A program made the translations under genes and the position numbers. The notes under the pieces were generated by a model, which saw only the letters and a list, made by a program, of their open reading frames with translations, was not told the DNA's origin and ran no database searches. A DNA stretch of 64,000 nt from an uncultured Bacteroidales bacterium (GTDB lineage: Bacteria; Bacteroidota; Bacteroidia; Bacteroidales; WCHB1-69), in the NCBI GenBank assembly GCA_900317715.1, contig ONHS01000007.1, forward strand, positions 1-64,000, written 5' to 3'. Shown here one piece after another: positions 50,501-58,923 of this stretch (its first letter is position 1; every line of letters starts with the position of its first letter).

Positions 50501-53076
50501 CGAATGTGCCTATACAAGGTGTTTGTCCGCAAGGCTGGCATTTGCCTAATGTGAGCGAGTGGCAGCAATTGGACAGTTATCTTCGTAGGCAGTGTGCTTA
50601 TACCAACAATGGATACCTTGACCTCACCTCCACCGATTTTGCTGCCGTCTTGACTCCGAGTTACCATTATAATAGCGAGAACACCTCGTCTTTGAACACA
50701 TGTTTTTGGGCTTCAAACATGGTGTCAGGCAGATGTTATTACTACGGCGATGAGTTACTTTACTTCACAAAAGGTGCTATATCTAATCAATTCAACTATG
50801 TCCGTTGCATTCAAGGGGATGGAATTGATTTGGCCATGGTCGCAACCGCACCCGTTGACAGTGTGGACTACACCTCCGCCATTTGCGGTGGCAACGTGTT
50901 GTCGGACGGCGGGGCAACGGTAACTTCCCGTGGCCTATGTTGGAGTACTTCGCCCAACCCAACTGTGGCGGATAGCAATGTGATTCTTGGAACGGGAACA
51001 GGTTCTTTCACCAGCCATCTGACAGGGCTGACGGCCAACACATTGTATTATATAAGGGCTTTTGCCACCAACGCGGCCGGCACTGCATACGGAGATGAGT
51101 TGACGTTTGTCACCACTTCCGGTGTTCCTTGTCCTGGAGCGGCCACTGTCACCGACATAGAGGGTAATGTCTATAACACCGTACAAATCGGTGAACAATG
51201 CTGGATGAAGGAGAATTTGCGGACCCGGCATTATGCGAACGGAAGTGCCATCCCATTAGCAGCAGGGAGTGTTAGTTCAACAATGGCAGCCTATTGCTTC
51301 TATCCCAATGATGATTCAACAAGGGTTGATATGTATGGCCTTTTATACAATTGGAAAGCCGTTATGGAGAACAGCAACTCCTCTAACTCAAATCCGAGTG
51401 GCATCCAAGGAGTATGTCCGACGGGGTGGCATGTGCCGAGCGAATCCGAGTGGTCACAGCTCTTAAGCTATGTGAGTAGCCAAAGCGAGTATATCTGTGG
51501 CGGTGACTCTACACAGATTGCCAAGGCATTGGCTTCCAAATATGGATGGGGTAACTATACTTGTGATTCTGAACAATACAGTTGCTGTGAGGTGAGAGAG
51601 AACAGCAATTTGAATAATGCCACAGGCTTTTCTGCACTTCCGGCACGTTCAACTTCCTCTAACTACTATGATGGTGGGAATTTTTGGAGTTGCACAGAGA
51701 ATTCCAGCTACTATTCCTATCCCTATAGTATTCAATTGAGGAATTATTACTCTTATGTATCTGTAGAGATCAGCAGCAAAGGTTATGGATTTTCCCTCCG
51801 CTGCCTCCGTGACAATGGAGCCCCTCATGTTTCAACTACGCCTGTCAACAATATCATAGATACAAGTGCTCTGTCGGGCGGGATTGTGGTATCGGAAGGT
51901 TTGTCTGCGGTAACCGCACGTGGTGTCTGTTGGAGCACCCACCCGCACCCAACCATTGCCGACAGCCACACTAATGACGGTGTGGGGGCAGGCAGTTTCA
52001 CAAGCACATTGAGCAACCTCACCGACCACACCATTTATTATGTTAGAGCATACGCCATTAATAATGAAGGAGTGGGCTATGGTGAAGAACTCTCGTTCAC
52101 CACATTAGGGCTTTACGCAGTCAGCACCGGCGTTTCAAACCCCACGCAAACATCCGCTATCTTGACTGGTGAGATTGTCAATCCGCTCAACACGCCTATA
52201 GTATCCAAAGGCTTTGATTGGAAGTTAACCAACGGAGGGGCCTACACCACAGTAACGGTCACGGGAGACACCTTGACATACGCACTTTCAGGATTAACGT
52301 CCAACACTTCTTACACATACCGTGCATTTGTCACAACATCTACAGAAACCCGATACAGTGAGGAATGGGAATTTTACACCATCCCCGAAGGCGATGCGCT
52401 TCCATGTCCAGGAACACCCACTGTGACCGACATTGACGGGAACGTCTATAATACGGTACAGATTGGCAACCAGTGTTGGATGAAAGAGAACCTGCGTACC
52501 GCACGCTACAGCGACGGCACCAGCATCCCTTTGGGCAGCGATTCGAGCACCACTACAGGTTACCGATACGATTATACCAATTCTGCTATTCCATTCGAAC
52601 AGCGGGGCTACCTTTACAATTGGAAGGCGGTGATGCGCAACTCAATTAGTAGTGAAACTAATCCGAGCGGAGTGCAAGGTATTTGTCCCACGGGCTGGCA
52701 TGTGCCGAGCGATGCAGAATGGGCACAACTCACGGATTATGTAGGCAGCCAAAATGCATATAGGTGCGGCGGCAGTTCTTATTATATTGCCAAGGCATTG
52801 GCATCCAATACGGGTTGGACTACGTATAGCGGAACCTGTGCGGTAGGCAACAATCAGAGCACCAACAACGCCACCAGTTTCGGTGCGTTGCCAGCGGGCA
52901 ACTACAACAACAACTTTGGCTACTACTTCAGCGGCGACTACGCCCCCTTCTGGAGTGCTACGGAGGCTTCCAGTGGTACCGCTTGGAACCGCTACCTGAA
53001 CTACAATGGCGTCAGCGTGTCCCGCTACGGTATCATCAAGAGCTTCGGTTATTCCGTCCGCTGCCTCCGCGACTAG
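47521..53076 (+). CDS. Giant FISUMP-repeat surface protein
   Basis: 1851 residues with signal peptide (MKKILCFIAIAIIGLTYVVA). Residues about 80-160 look like a type A T9SS sorting domain (MQVMPNPFNGKTQVNV, VVDINGRKCAEYDG, PQTYILSVQTKDG) but near the N-terminus. Five FISUMP domains follow, each starting with (Y)VVQIG or NTVQIG plus QCWMKENLR and containing GICPEGWHVP or similar and ending VRCVR: about 260-480, 670-890, 915-1098, 1218-1431, 1642-1851. Between domains 1 and 2 are two Listeria-Bacteroides (InlB B) repeats (FNANGGSG..., FDANGGTG..., about 484-632), and between 3-4 and 4-5 fibronectin/Ig-like domains (GLCWSTSPNPT, GVCWSTHPHPT). No C-terminal sorting domain. Probably an adhesin or surface binding protein; how it reaches the surface is unclear. 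Confidence 0.88.
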   Translation: MKKILCFIAIAIIGLTYVVAQQTVTLTFTGRGQNNAYVRLDHVTIENLTRNWSETIWFPDTVYTLTVGTGVEEHLLNGGMQVMPNPFNGKTQVNVHSVKDEKAVITVVDINGRKCAEYDGIMSEGDNYFEIQLTTPQTYILSVQTKDGMQRVKMVNAGRAAANRIESLGGGTHSAIISLKGTSSHEFELGDEMQYQGYSLYFDSSLTSAPVTQSQSMDEEITLVFDVPNLTNLNSCEAALILQNETGFGNRITQIYDHEGNSYQVVQIGDQCWMKENLRTTTSPSTGLTMVENPAGNSTTAERRAYYYNNHISNSDNGYGLLYNWNAAMDTIDAPMIRGLRRGICPEGWHVPKKEEWGILSNYAYNHYHETWTSSGGYTCSGYGKALAADLDWQANNPSYCNLANDLTSNNSSGFSALPAGYNNGSTFYSKYFTSEFWTSSVGFNNTNTVTGYHYSSLSYSGLSTPTSGSYYGEPVRCVRNGETYLLHFNANGGSGVMEDEIFLVGVADYIAECRFTRNQYECNGWNTQPDGSGTAYTLDEYIELSADMTLYAQWGAAYTLTFDANGGTGGMNPQIFVEGLSNPQTISPNVFNKALFLFDHWNTNAAGTGISYGNGDSITLTQDMTLYAQWRAATTDAEKDLTSCTVVAVQANEIQNGSRITAVKDHQNNSYQVVQIGSQCWLKENMRATTSPSTGSNIVELPYSTYTYSGKKAYYYHDDTTSAGNGYGLYYNWNAALDTFNTAYGELSSSQDPSTYVNLCVDGYRRGICPEGWHVPSYGEYNQLIYYVAIELDMDRNQIGSFDVAEVLSAPVDWDYYSTSSMITNATGFSWLPTSDPRGYWGAFWTSTQGITNNQSNSCAWIAYNNFSYSSAWYGYFHGSQPVRCVRDYSIVQNLNDGQPCVDATTVMDYDSNVYNTVQIGSQCWLKENLRSTHYADGSPILNVDTIPYDYSSWETSYSKSGYYHRSPNFSEDTIGLSYLWNTAIRSSGVPNSNVPIQGVCPQGWHLPNVSEWQQLDSYLRRQCAYTNNGYLDLTSTDFAAVLTPSYHYNSENTSSLNTCFWASNMVSGRCYYYGDELLYFTKGAISNQFNYVRCIQGDGIDLAMVATAPVDSVDYTSAICGGNVLSDGGATVTSRGLCWSTSPNPTVADSNVILGTGTGSFTSHLTGLTANTLYYIRAFATNAAGTAYGDELTFVTTSGVPCPGAATVTDIEGNVYNTVQIGEQCWMKENLRTRHYANGSAIPLAAGSVSSTMAAYCFYPNDDSTRVDMYGLLYNWKAVMENSNSSNSNPSGIQGVCPTGWHVPSESEWSQLLSYVSSQSEYICGGDSTQIAKALASKYGWGNYTCDSEQYSCCEVRENSNLNNATGFSALPARSTSSNYYDGGNFWSCTENSSYYSYPYSIQLRNYYSYVSVEISSKGYGFSLRCLRDNGAPHVSTTPVNNIIDTSALSGGIVVSEGLSAVTARGVCWSTHPHPTIADSHTNDGVGAGSFTSTLSNLTDHTIYYVRAYAINNEGVGYGEELSFTTLGLYAVSTGVSNPTQTSAILTGEIVNPLNTPIVSKGFDWKLTNGGAYTTVTVTGDTLTYALSGLTSNTSYTYRAFVTTSTETRYSEEWEFYTIPEGDALPCPGTPTVTDIDGNVYNTVQIGNQCWMKENLRTARYSDGTSIPLGSDSSTTTGYRYDYTNSAIPFEQRGYLYNWKAVMRNSISSETNPSGVQGICPTGWHVPSDAEWAQLTDYVGSQNAYRCGGSSYYIAKALASNTGWTTYSGTCAVGNNQSTNNATSFGALPAGNYNNNFGYYFSGDYAPFWSATEASSGTAWNRYLNYNGVSVSRYGIIKSFGYSVRCLRD

Positions 53077-53166
53077 TCAATTCAGAATTCAGAATTAAAA
53101 ATCAAGAATTTAGGATACGATCCCCATCATTCTGCATTCTTAATTCTACATTCTGCATTAACCAAA

Positions 53167-53199
53167 GGGCGTGGCCAGTGCGGTCGCGCCCGTTTTTTT
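53167..53199 (+). terminator. Rho-independent terminator after the giant FISUMP gene
   Basis: GGGCGTGGCC and GGTCGCGCCC pair with two G-T wobbles around AGTGC, followed by seven T. The 90 bases before it are GAATTCAGAATT-type short repeats. Confidence 0.85.
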
Positions 53200-53224
53200 C
53201 ATAGAATAACGGTCAACCGACATT

Positions 53225-53308
53225 GTAGAGACGCGCCATGGCACGTCTCTACAGGGACGCGAAAAATATATTATAACGACGTAGAGGCGAACAATCATTC
53301 GCCCCTAC
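53225..53308. repeat. Two more REP-like palindromes
   Basis: GTAGAGACGCGCCATGGCAC plus GTCTCTAC at 53225-53252, and a variant GTAGAGGCGAACAATCATTC plus GCCCCTAC at 53281-53308. They are 6 kb from the RAYT gene. Confidence 0.8.
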
Positions 53309-53319
53309 AATTTTTCATC

Positions 53320-53446
53320 ATCCCTTCATTGCATCATCCCATCATCGTATCCTCTCATCATCCCATCATCCCATCATCCTCTCATCCTTTCATCGTATCC
53401 TCTCATCATCTCATCATCTCATCATCGCCCCTTCATCGCCTCCTCC
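53320..53446 (-). repeat. CATCATCC/CTCATCAT tandem tract
   Basis: About 120 bases of CATCATC, CATCCCATC and CTCATCATC units between the REP elements and the 3' end of tgt. Same low-complexity class as at 13.1 and 19.3 kb. Confidence 0.8.
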
Positions 53447-54638
<1,192 letters not shown>

Positions 54639-54663
54639 CTATTAACCTAAACCGATTCATAAA

Positions 54664-55797
54664 ATGCAAATTACAACAGTAGCATTGGCTGTGTTGATAC
54701 TATTTGGTGTTGTAACTCTCATTCAGTTAGTCTATTACTACATCATATACGGCCGTTTTGCCTTCTTTCGGAAAAAGAATCCGCTCGGGTTCCGCGACAT
54801 TCCCGTATCCGTGGTGGTCGTGGTGCGTGACGATGCTTCCCAACTCTTGCAGACCCTACCCTATCTTCTTGAGCAACAGTACTCTTTCTTCGAAATCGTG
54901 GTGGTAAACGACCGTTCCCGCGACGAACATTCCCTGCTGGCCATTCAAGAATACAAGGAGCGCTATCCGAATATCAAAATCGTGGATTTGAGCACGGCGG
55001 TTTCCACCAGTCGCGGCAAAAAAATGGCCATTTCGATGGGTATCAAGTGTGCCACCTACGACCATATCCTGCTCACCTCGCCGAACTGCAAGCCCGCCTC
55101 CAAGCTGTGGCTGTCGCAAATGGCGCAGAATTTCCAATTCCAACACAAGATCGTGCTGGGTTACAATACGTTCGACAAGAAAAAAGGACCGTACAGTCAC
55201 TTCCTTCACTACGACAACCTCATCAATGCCGTGCAGTATTTTTCGCACGCGTTGCTGCACACCACCTACCGCGGCGACCTCAACAACGTGGCTTTCGTGC
55301 GCCCGCTCTTCTACCAGCAGAAGGGCTTTATCGCCTACAACCACCTGCTCTACGGCGAGGAGGACATCTTCATCCATCGTGCTTCCAACAAGAACAACAC
55401 CACCATCGAGTTCTCCCCCGACGCCGCCACGATCCGCCAACACACGCCCCAATACCGCTATTGGCGGCTGCATAAAGTGAGCCTATTCTTCACCAGAAAA
55501 TACAACTCCTTCAAAAACAGATGTTTGTTAAGCCTTTATGAACTCACCAACCTGCTGTTCTACGTCTGTCTCACCCTCTCCATATTGGCATCTCTGCATC
55601 AACCTATCGCCCTCTACATCACGTTGGGCATCGCCTTGGTACGCATCATCAGCCTATACGTTGTCATGGGCGTTTCCGCAAAAAAACTGCAGGAAAAACA
55701 AATAATTCCGTATTTTCTGTTCTACGATATACTATTTTCACTGCTGAATCCGTTATATTGGTTATCAGCTAAATTAAACCACAAAAAAATAGCGTAA
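54664..55797 (+). CDS. Membrane GT2 glycosyltransferase
   Basis: 377 residues. An N-terminal TM helix (ITTVALAVLILFGVVTLIQL), a GT-A domain (VSVVVVVRDDASQLLQ, IVVVNDRSRDE, then TSPNCKP in place of a canonical DxD), and two or three C-terminal TM helices (about 300-365). The catalytic metal motif is weak, so activity is uncertain. It may add sugar to a lipid or envelope polymer. The next gene, an ECF sigma factor, starts on its stop codon (TAATG), so the two form a unit. Confidence 0.82.
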   Translation: MQITTVALAVLILFGVVTLIQLVYYYIIYGRFAFFRKKNPLGFRDIPVSVVVVVRDDASQLLQTLPYLLEQQYSFFEIVVVNDRSRDEHSLLAIQEYKERYPNIKIVDLSTAVSTSRGKKMAISMGIKCATYDHILLTSPNCKPASKLWLSQMAQNFQFQHKIVLGYNTFDKKKGPYSHFLHYDNLINAVQYFSHALLHTTYRGDLNNVAFVRPLFYQQKGFIAYNHLLYGEEDIFIHRASNKNNTTIEFSPDAATIRQHTPQYRYWRLHKVSLFFTRKYNSFKNRCLLSLYELTNLLFYVCLTLSILASLHQPIALYITLGIALVRIISLYVVMGVSAKKLQEKQIIPYFLFYDILFSLLNPLYWLSAKLNHKKIA

Positions 55798-56408
55798 TGA
55801 TCACTACGACCTGTACCACCGACAAGGCCAAACGCGACTACCAGCTGCTGCGTAAAGCATTGGATCACAATGATCAACAAGCTTACGCTGAACTGATGCA
55901 TCTCTATCGGGACAGCATCTATTATATGTTGATTCGCATGGTGAAGAACAAAGACGATGCCGAGGATTTGACGTTGATGACCTTCGGCAAGGCGTTCCGT
56001 TATTTGGACAAATACACCCCACAATACGCTTTCTCTACATGGCTTTACCGCATTGCGCTGAACAACAGCATCGACTTCCTGCGCGTGAAAAACAACATGC
56101 CGCAATATTTCGAAGAGGATCTCTACACCACCAGCACCACTTCCATCATCGACCAAAGCGAGGACAATCTGCAACGAACTCCCGAAGAGGAGATCATCGA
56201 CAAACAGCGGTTGCAATTGCTGCGCGCCGCTGTATCGCAACTGCCCGACAAGTATCGGAAAGTCATTGAATTACGCTATTACGAGGATTTGCCTTACGAA
56301 GACATCGCCGAACGTCTGGGTCTCACCCTTTCCAACGTGAAAATCCAGATCATGCGCGCCAAGCAAATGCTCTCCGAATTGATGCGTCCCATGCGCAACG
56401 CGATGTAA
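55797..56408 (+). CDS. ECF-type RNA polymerase sigma factor
   Basis: 203-residue sigma-70 family member. Region 2: LMHLYRDSIYYMLIRMVKNK and DAEDLTLMTFGKAFRYLDKY with FSTWLYRIALNNSIDFLR. Region 4: LPDKYRKVIELRYYEDLPYE and DIAERLGLTLSNVKIQIMRA. Its start overlaps the glycosyltransferase stop. No anti-sigma gene adjoins, so it may be a constitutive or partner-switched factor as common for Bacteroidota sigma-70-like genes linked to tgt. Confidence 0.93.
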   Translation: MITTTCTTDKAKRDYQLLRKALDHNDQQAYAELMHLYRDSIYYMLIRMVKNKDDAEDLTLMTFGKAFRYLDKYTPQYAFSTWLYRIALNNSIDFLRVKNNMPQYFEEDLYTTSTTSIIDQSEDNLQRTPEEEIIDKQRLQLLRAAVSQLPDKYRKVIELRYYEDLPYEDIAERLGLTLSNVKIQIMRAKQMLSELMRPMRNAM

Positions 56409-56472
56409 TTTTTCCGACTTTTTTCCAAACTTCTCTCCCTGCCACAAGCCCTTATTTGCTATATTTTTCCCT

Positions 56473-56561
56473 TGTAAAAGTCTAAAAATCAGTCAAAAGA
56501 ACTTTTACACACTGTTTATATTGCGGTAAAAATAACGACAATATGCGGTAAAAATTGCGAC
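56473..56561. promoter_or_regulatory. Candidate operator region upstream of the first small HTH gene
   Basis: Inverted pair TGTAAAAGT (56473-56481) and ACTTTTACA (56501-56509), then two direct copies of GCGGTAAAAATWRCGAC at 56523-56539 and 56545-56561, spaced 22 bases (two helical turns). Such an array upstream of an HTH gene looks like a regulator binding site. The flanks are very AT-rich; I see no clear TAnnTTTG box. Confidence 0.5.
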
Positions 56562-56638
56562 TATTTAAAAAATATCGTATTAATTTATTTTTCAATTTTG
56601 CATATTCATTAACTGATTTACAAACCAGATGATGTGCA

Positions 56639-56908
56639 ATGGGTGATGATACAATAAAATTAATTTTTGATAAGGATGCCGAGCTTGAAAAAATCATCCA
56701 CTTCGGCGACCTTATCAAAGACAGATTATTTATGCAAGGGCGAAGCATCCGCTGGTTTGCATTGCAGATGAATTGCGATCGCAGCAATATGTATAAGTTA
56801 TTGGCCCGCGCACATTTAGACACCAATTTCATCCTCCGTGCCTGCAAGATTCTGAACTACGACTTCTTCAAAGAAGCGTCGGAAATACTGCGTAAGGAAG
56901 GGTTGTAA
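56639..56908 (+). CDS. Small HTH protein, paralogue A
   Basis: 89 residues. A basic helical core GRSIRWFALQMNCDRSNMYK (about 34-53) looks like an XRE/phage-type HTH, followed by ARAHLDTNFILRACKILNYD and FFKEASEIL. It belongs to a Bacteroidota family of small 'SIRWFA.QM..DRSN.YKLL' proteins with unknown targets. A close paralogue follows at 57001 (core identical at most positions). Preceded by direct-repeat operator candidates. Likely a transcription regulator of this accessory block. Confidence 0.75.
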   Translation: MGDDTIKLIFDKDAELEKIIHFGDLIKDRLFMQGRSIRWFALQMNCDRSNMYKLLARAHLDTNFILRACKILNYDFFKEASEILRKEGL

Positions 56909-56937
56909 GCGCTTTTCATTTTTTTACTACAGTTAAA

Positions 56938-57000
56938 AATTCACGTCCGTTGATAGATTTCCGATGTGTTTCGGCTCTTTATCTAAAACGGACGTGAATT
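56938..57000 (+). promoter_or_regulatory. Perfect 14-bp inverted repeat ending at the start codon of paralogue B
   Basis: AATTCACGTCCGTT (56938-56951) and AACGGACGTGAATT (56987-57000) are perfectly complementary, with inner TAGAT/ATCTA and CCGA/TCGG pairs. The right arm touches the ATG at 57001, so in mRNA the start codon would sit at the foot of a three-part hairpin. It could be an operator for the HTH proteins or a translational control element; there is no U-tract, so it is not a plain terminator. Confidence 0.75.
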
Positions 57001-57276
57001 ATGACGGATAACAATTTGATAAATATTGCGGATGAAAGTTATGACCCTTGCAATGAAATTCATTTGGGGAATATCATAAAGAAAAGATTGGAATATGACG
57101 GAAGAAGTATCAGGTGGTTCGCCGAACAAATGAACAGCGACCGCAGCAATATGTACAAATTGTTATCGCGCTCCCACTTGAGCACCGATTTCATCATCCG
57201 GGCATCCAAAATCATTGAACACGACTTCTTCAAAGACATATCAGACATGCTCCATTTAGAGGATCCTCTCACCTAA
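57001..57276 (+). CDS. Small HTH protein, paralogue B
   Basis: 91 residues, the same family as the gene at 56639: GRSIRWFAEQMNSDRSNMYK, then SRSHLSTDFIIRASKIIEHD and FFKDISDML. The N-terminus (MTDNNLINIADESYDPCNEI) differs. It follows a hairpin that ends on its start codon and lies 136 bases before the sigma-like gene. Tandem duplication of a regulator next to an accessory operon suggests that the two compete for or share operator sites. Confidence 0.75.
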   Translation: MTDNNLINIADESYDPCNEIHLGNIIKKRLEYDGRSIRWFAEQMNSDRSNMYKLLSRSHLSTDFIIRASKIIEHDFFKDISDMLHLEDPLT

Positions 57277-57354
57277 TTTTTCCCATACCAGCTTCTTGCC
57301 TCAAAAAATCAGAAGAAATTTCTTGAGACGACTTTTCACTTCGTTTTTTTTGTT

Positions 57355-57362
57355 TATTTTTG
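57355..57362 (+). promoter_or_regulatory. -7 box of the sigma/RyR/TIR/TPR/WYL operon (TATTTTTG)
   Basis: TATTTTTG, 50 bases before the ATG at 57412, with a T-rich TTTG just upstream. It is the only good box before the five tightly spaced genes. Confidence 0.55.
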
Positions 57363-57411
57363 CAGCTACAAATCTGACGGTTTGCAGTGAGAATCATGTT
57401 ATAAACCAAAT

Positions 57412-57966
57412 ATGACAGACAAAGAAATCATACAAGGGTTGATTGACCGGGACAATGACGTAACGGAGGAGTTTTTCTTCGTAAAATGCCGACCTTTGTT
57501 CCTCGACATCATCAAAAGGGTCTTCGACGATGAAGTGGATTACGATGAGTTTGTAAACGAGTTGTACCTCTATCTTATGGGAAACGATGCCGTCAAACTG
57601 CGGAATTTTGAATATCGGTGTTCTATTTATCAATGGCTGAAGATCCTCGCCATCCGTTTTTTCATCAAGAAACGAGACAATTTGAAAGAAAAAAGCGGTG
57701 ACGAAGATATTTCTGAAACATCGGAAGTCCAAATGGCTGACAATGTGGACACTTTAGCCAAATTGGATCTACTGCGTTTGTTTTCATTAATGCCCAACGA
57801 CCGATATGGCCTTGTCATCAAAAAGCTCATGGTGGACGGCTGGGAACCTGAATTCCTGGCCAACGAGATGAACATCACGGTGGACAATCTGTACAATATC
57901 AAACGGCGTGCTATGGCTCAGTTGACCCAGGTCGCCCTAAACGACATTAGAGAATATGGAAAATAA
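57412..57966 (+). CDS. Sigma-70-like factor heading the RyR/TIR operon
   Basis: 184 residues. Region-2-like part FFFVKCRPLFLDIIKRVFDD then DYDEFVNELYLYLMGNDAV and CSIYQWLKILAIRFFIKKRD; region-4-like HTH LFSLMPNDRYGLVIKKLMVD, then EPEFLANEMNITVDNLYNIK and RRAMAQL. It is more diverged than the ECF factor at 55797. The gene overlaps the next by 11 bases, and the next protein starts with an anti-sigma-like segment, so the pair may be a sigma/anti-sigma switch. Confidence 0.82.
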   Translation: MTDKEIIQGLIDRDNDVTEEFFFVKCRPLFLDIIKRVFDDEVDYDEFVNELYLYLMGNDAVKLRNFEYRCSIYQWLKILAIRFFIKKRDNLKEKSGDEDISETSEVQMADNVDTLAKLDLLRLFSLMPNDRYGLVIKKLMVDGWEPEFLANEMNITVDNLYNIKRRAMAQLTQVALNDIREYGK

Positions 57967-58900
57967 GAACCACATATCCGACGAGTTGTTGGCTGCCTAT
58001 CTGGACGGCAACACCAGCGCGGCTGAAACACGGGAAATTCTGGAGGCCCTGAGAACGAATCCGGAGTTGCGCGAGACCATTGACATAGCATTGAAAGTTG
58101 AACATGACCGAACCTTCACCTATGACGTGTTACCCATGAGGAAATTGGCTGCCAAAAGCGGGAACAACATCTGCAGCGTGCTCTGCGAAGCCTTTGTTCT
58201 GCACAAACGGGGCATTCCCTTCAACGAGCAGGAGCTTCTGGAGACGGCGCAGGACCATCGTTGGCTGACCCCGCAGGGATCTCCGCTCCACTCCATCGGG
58301 CTGCTGTTGGCCCACTATGGACTGATGGTGACGCGCAAATACGATGCCCGTATAGAGGACATCCAAAAAGTACTTGCCCTTGACAATGACGTCATCGTGG
58401 TAGTGGACAGCGGCAAACTGTATCCTGAACGGTCGGAGGAGGATGGGGAGCCCAATCACGCCTTGGTCGTGACCGAAATCAAAGAGGGTGCCCAATCGGT
58501 GGTGGTTTTCGACCCTCAGGAAAACGCCACGCTACCGATCCCCATTTCGCAATTCGAATTGGCTTGGAACGAATCGCGCCGCTATATGGTGCGGGTGCTG
58601 CAATCCATCGACGATTATGATCCGCAGCCTATCCAACTGGAAAACATACAGATCACGAACGATCTCTTGGAGCTGCGCGAAGCCATCGCCGAAAACGCGC
58701 ACGAAGTGTGGGCGGCGGCCAGAATCAAGGAGGGGTGGTCATACGGTGTGAAACGCGACGACACCCTCAAGAAGCACCCAGACCTTATCCCCTACTCTGT
58801 TTTGCCGGACAGCGAGAAAGAATACGACCGAATCATGGCGATGAACACCATCAAATTGGTCAAACGATTAGGATTTGACCTGGTGAAGAGAAAGGATTGA
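57956..58900 (+). CDS. Anti-sigma-like / papain-fold (C39-like) / RyR-domain fusion protein
   Basis: 314 residues, no signal peptide or TM. Residues 6-45 (ISDELLAAYLDGNTSAAETR, EILEALRTNPELRE) look like the N-terminal sigma-binding helix pair of zinc-less anti-sigma factors. Residues 65-215 look like a papain-fold C39/NlpC-like domain: candidate Cys in GNNICSVLCEAFVLHKRG (C73 or C77), His in NHALVVTEIK (H168), Asp in VVFDPQEN (D186). Residues 236-312 are an RyR domain: AIAENAHEVWAAARIKEGWS, YGVKRDD, HPDLIPYSVLPDSEKEYDR. RyR repeats are known from animal ryanodine receptors and scattered bacterial proteins. I infer that RyR senses a ligand and that the sigma-binding part passes on the signal. 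Confidence 0.8.
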   Translation: MENKNHISDELLAAYLDGNTSAAETREILEALRTNPELRETIDIALKVEHDRTFTYDVLPMRKLAAKSGNNICSVLCEAFVLHKRGIPFNEQELLETAQDHRWLTPQGSPLHSIGLLLAHYGLMVTRKYDARIEDIQKVLALDNDVIVVVDSGKLYPERSEEDGEPNHALVVTEIKEGAQSVVVFDPQENATLPIPISQFELAWNESRRYMVRVLQSIDDYDPQPIQLENIQITNDLLELREAIAENAHEVWAAARIKEGWSYGVKRDDTLKKHPDLIPYSVLPDSEKEYDRIMAMNTIKLVKRLGFDLVKRKD

Positions 58901-58923
58901 CAAGCATCACAATCGGAACGGAG

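Noticed and set aside
54664-56408. Inclusion of the glycosyltransferase and ECF sigma factor in the RyR/TIR system
   Set aside because: They are separated by two regulator genes with their own hairpins and repeats, and glycosyltransferase-sigma pairs beside tgt look like ordinary Bacteroidota core order.
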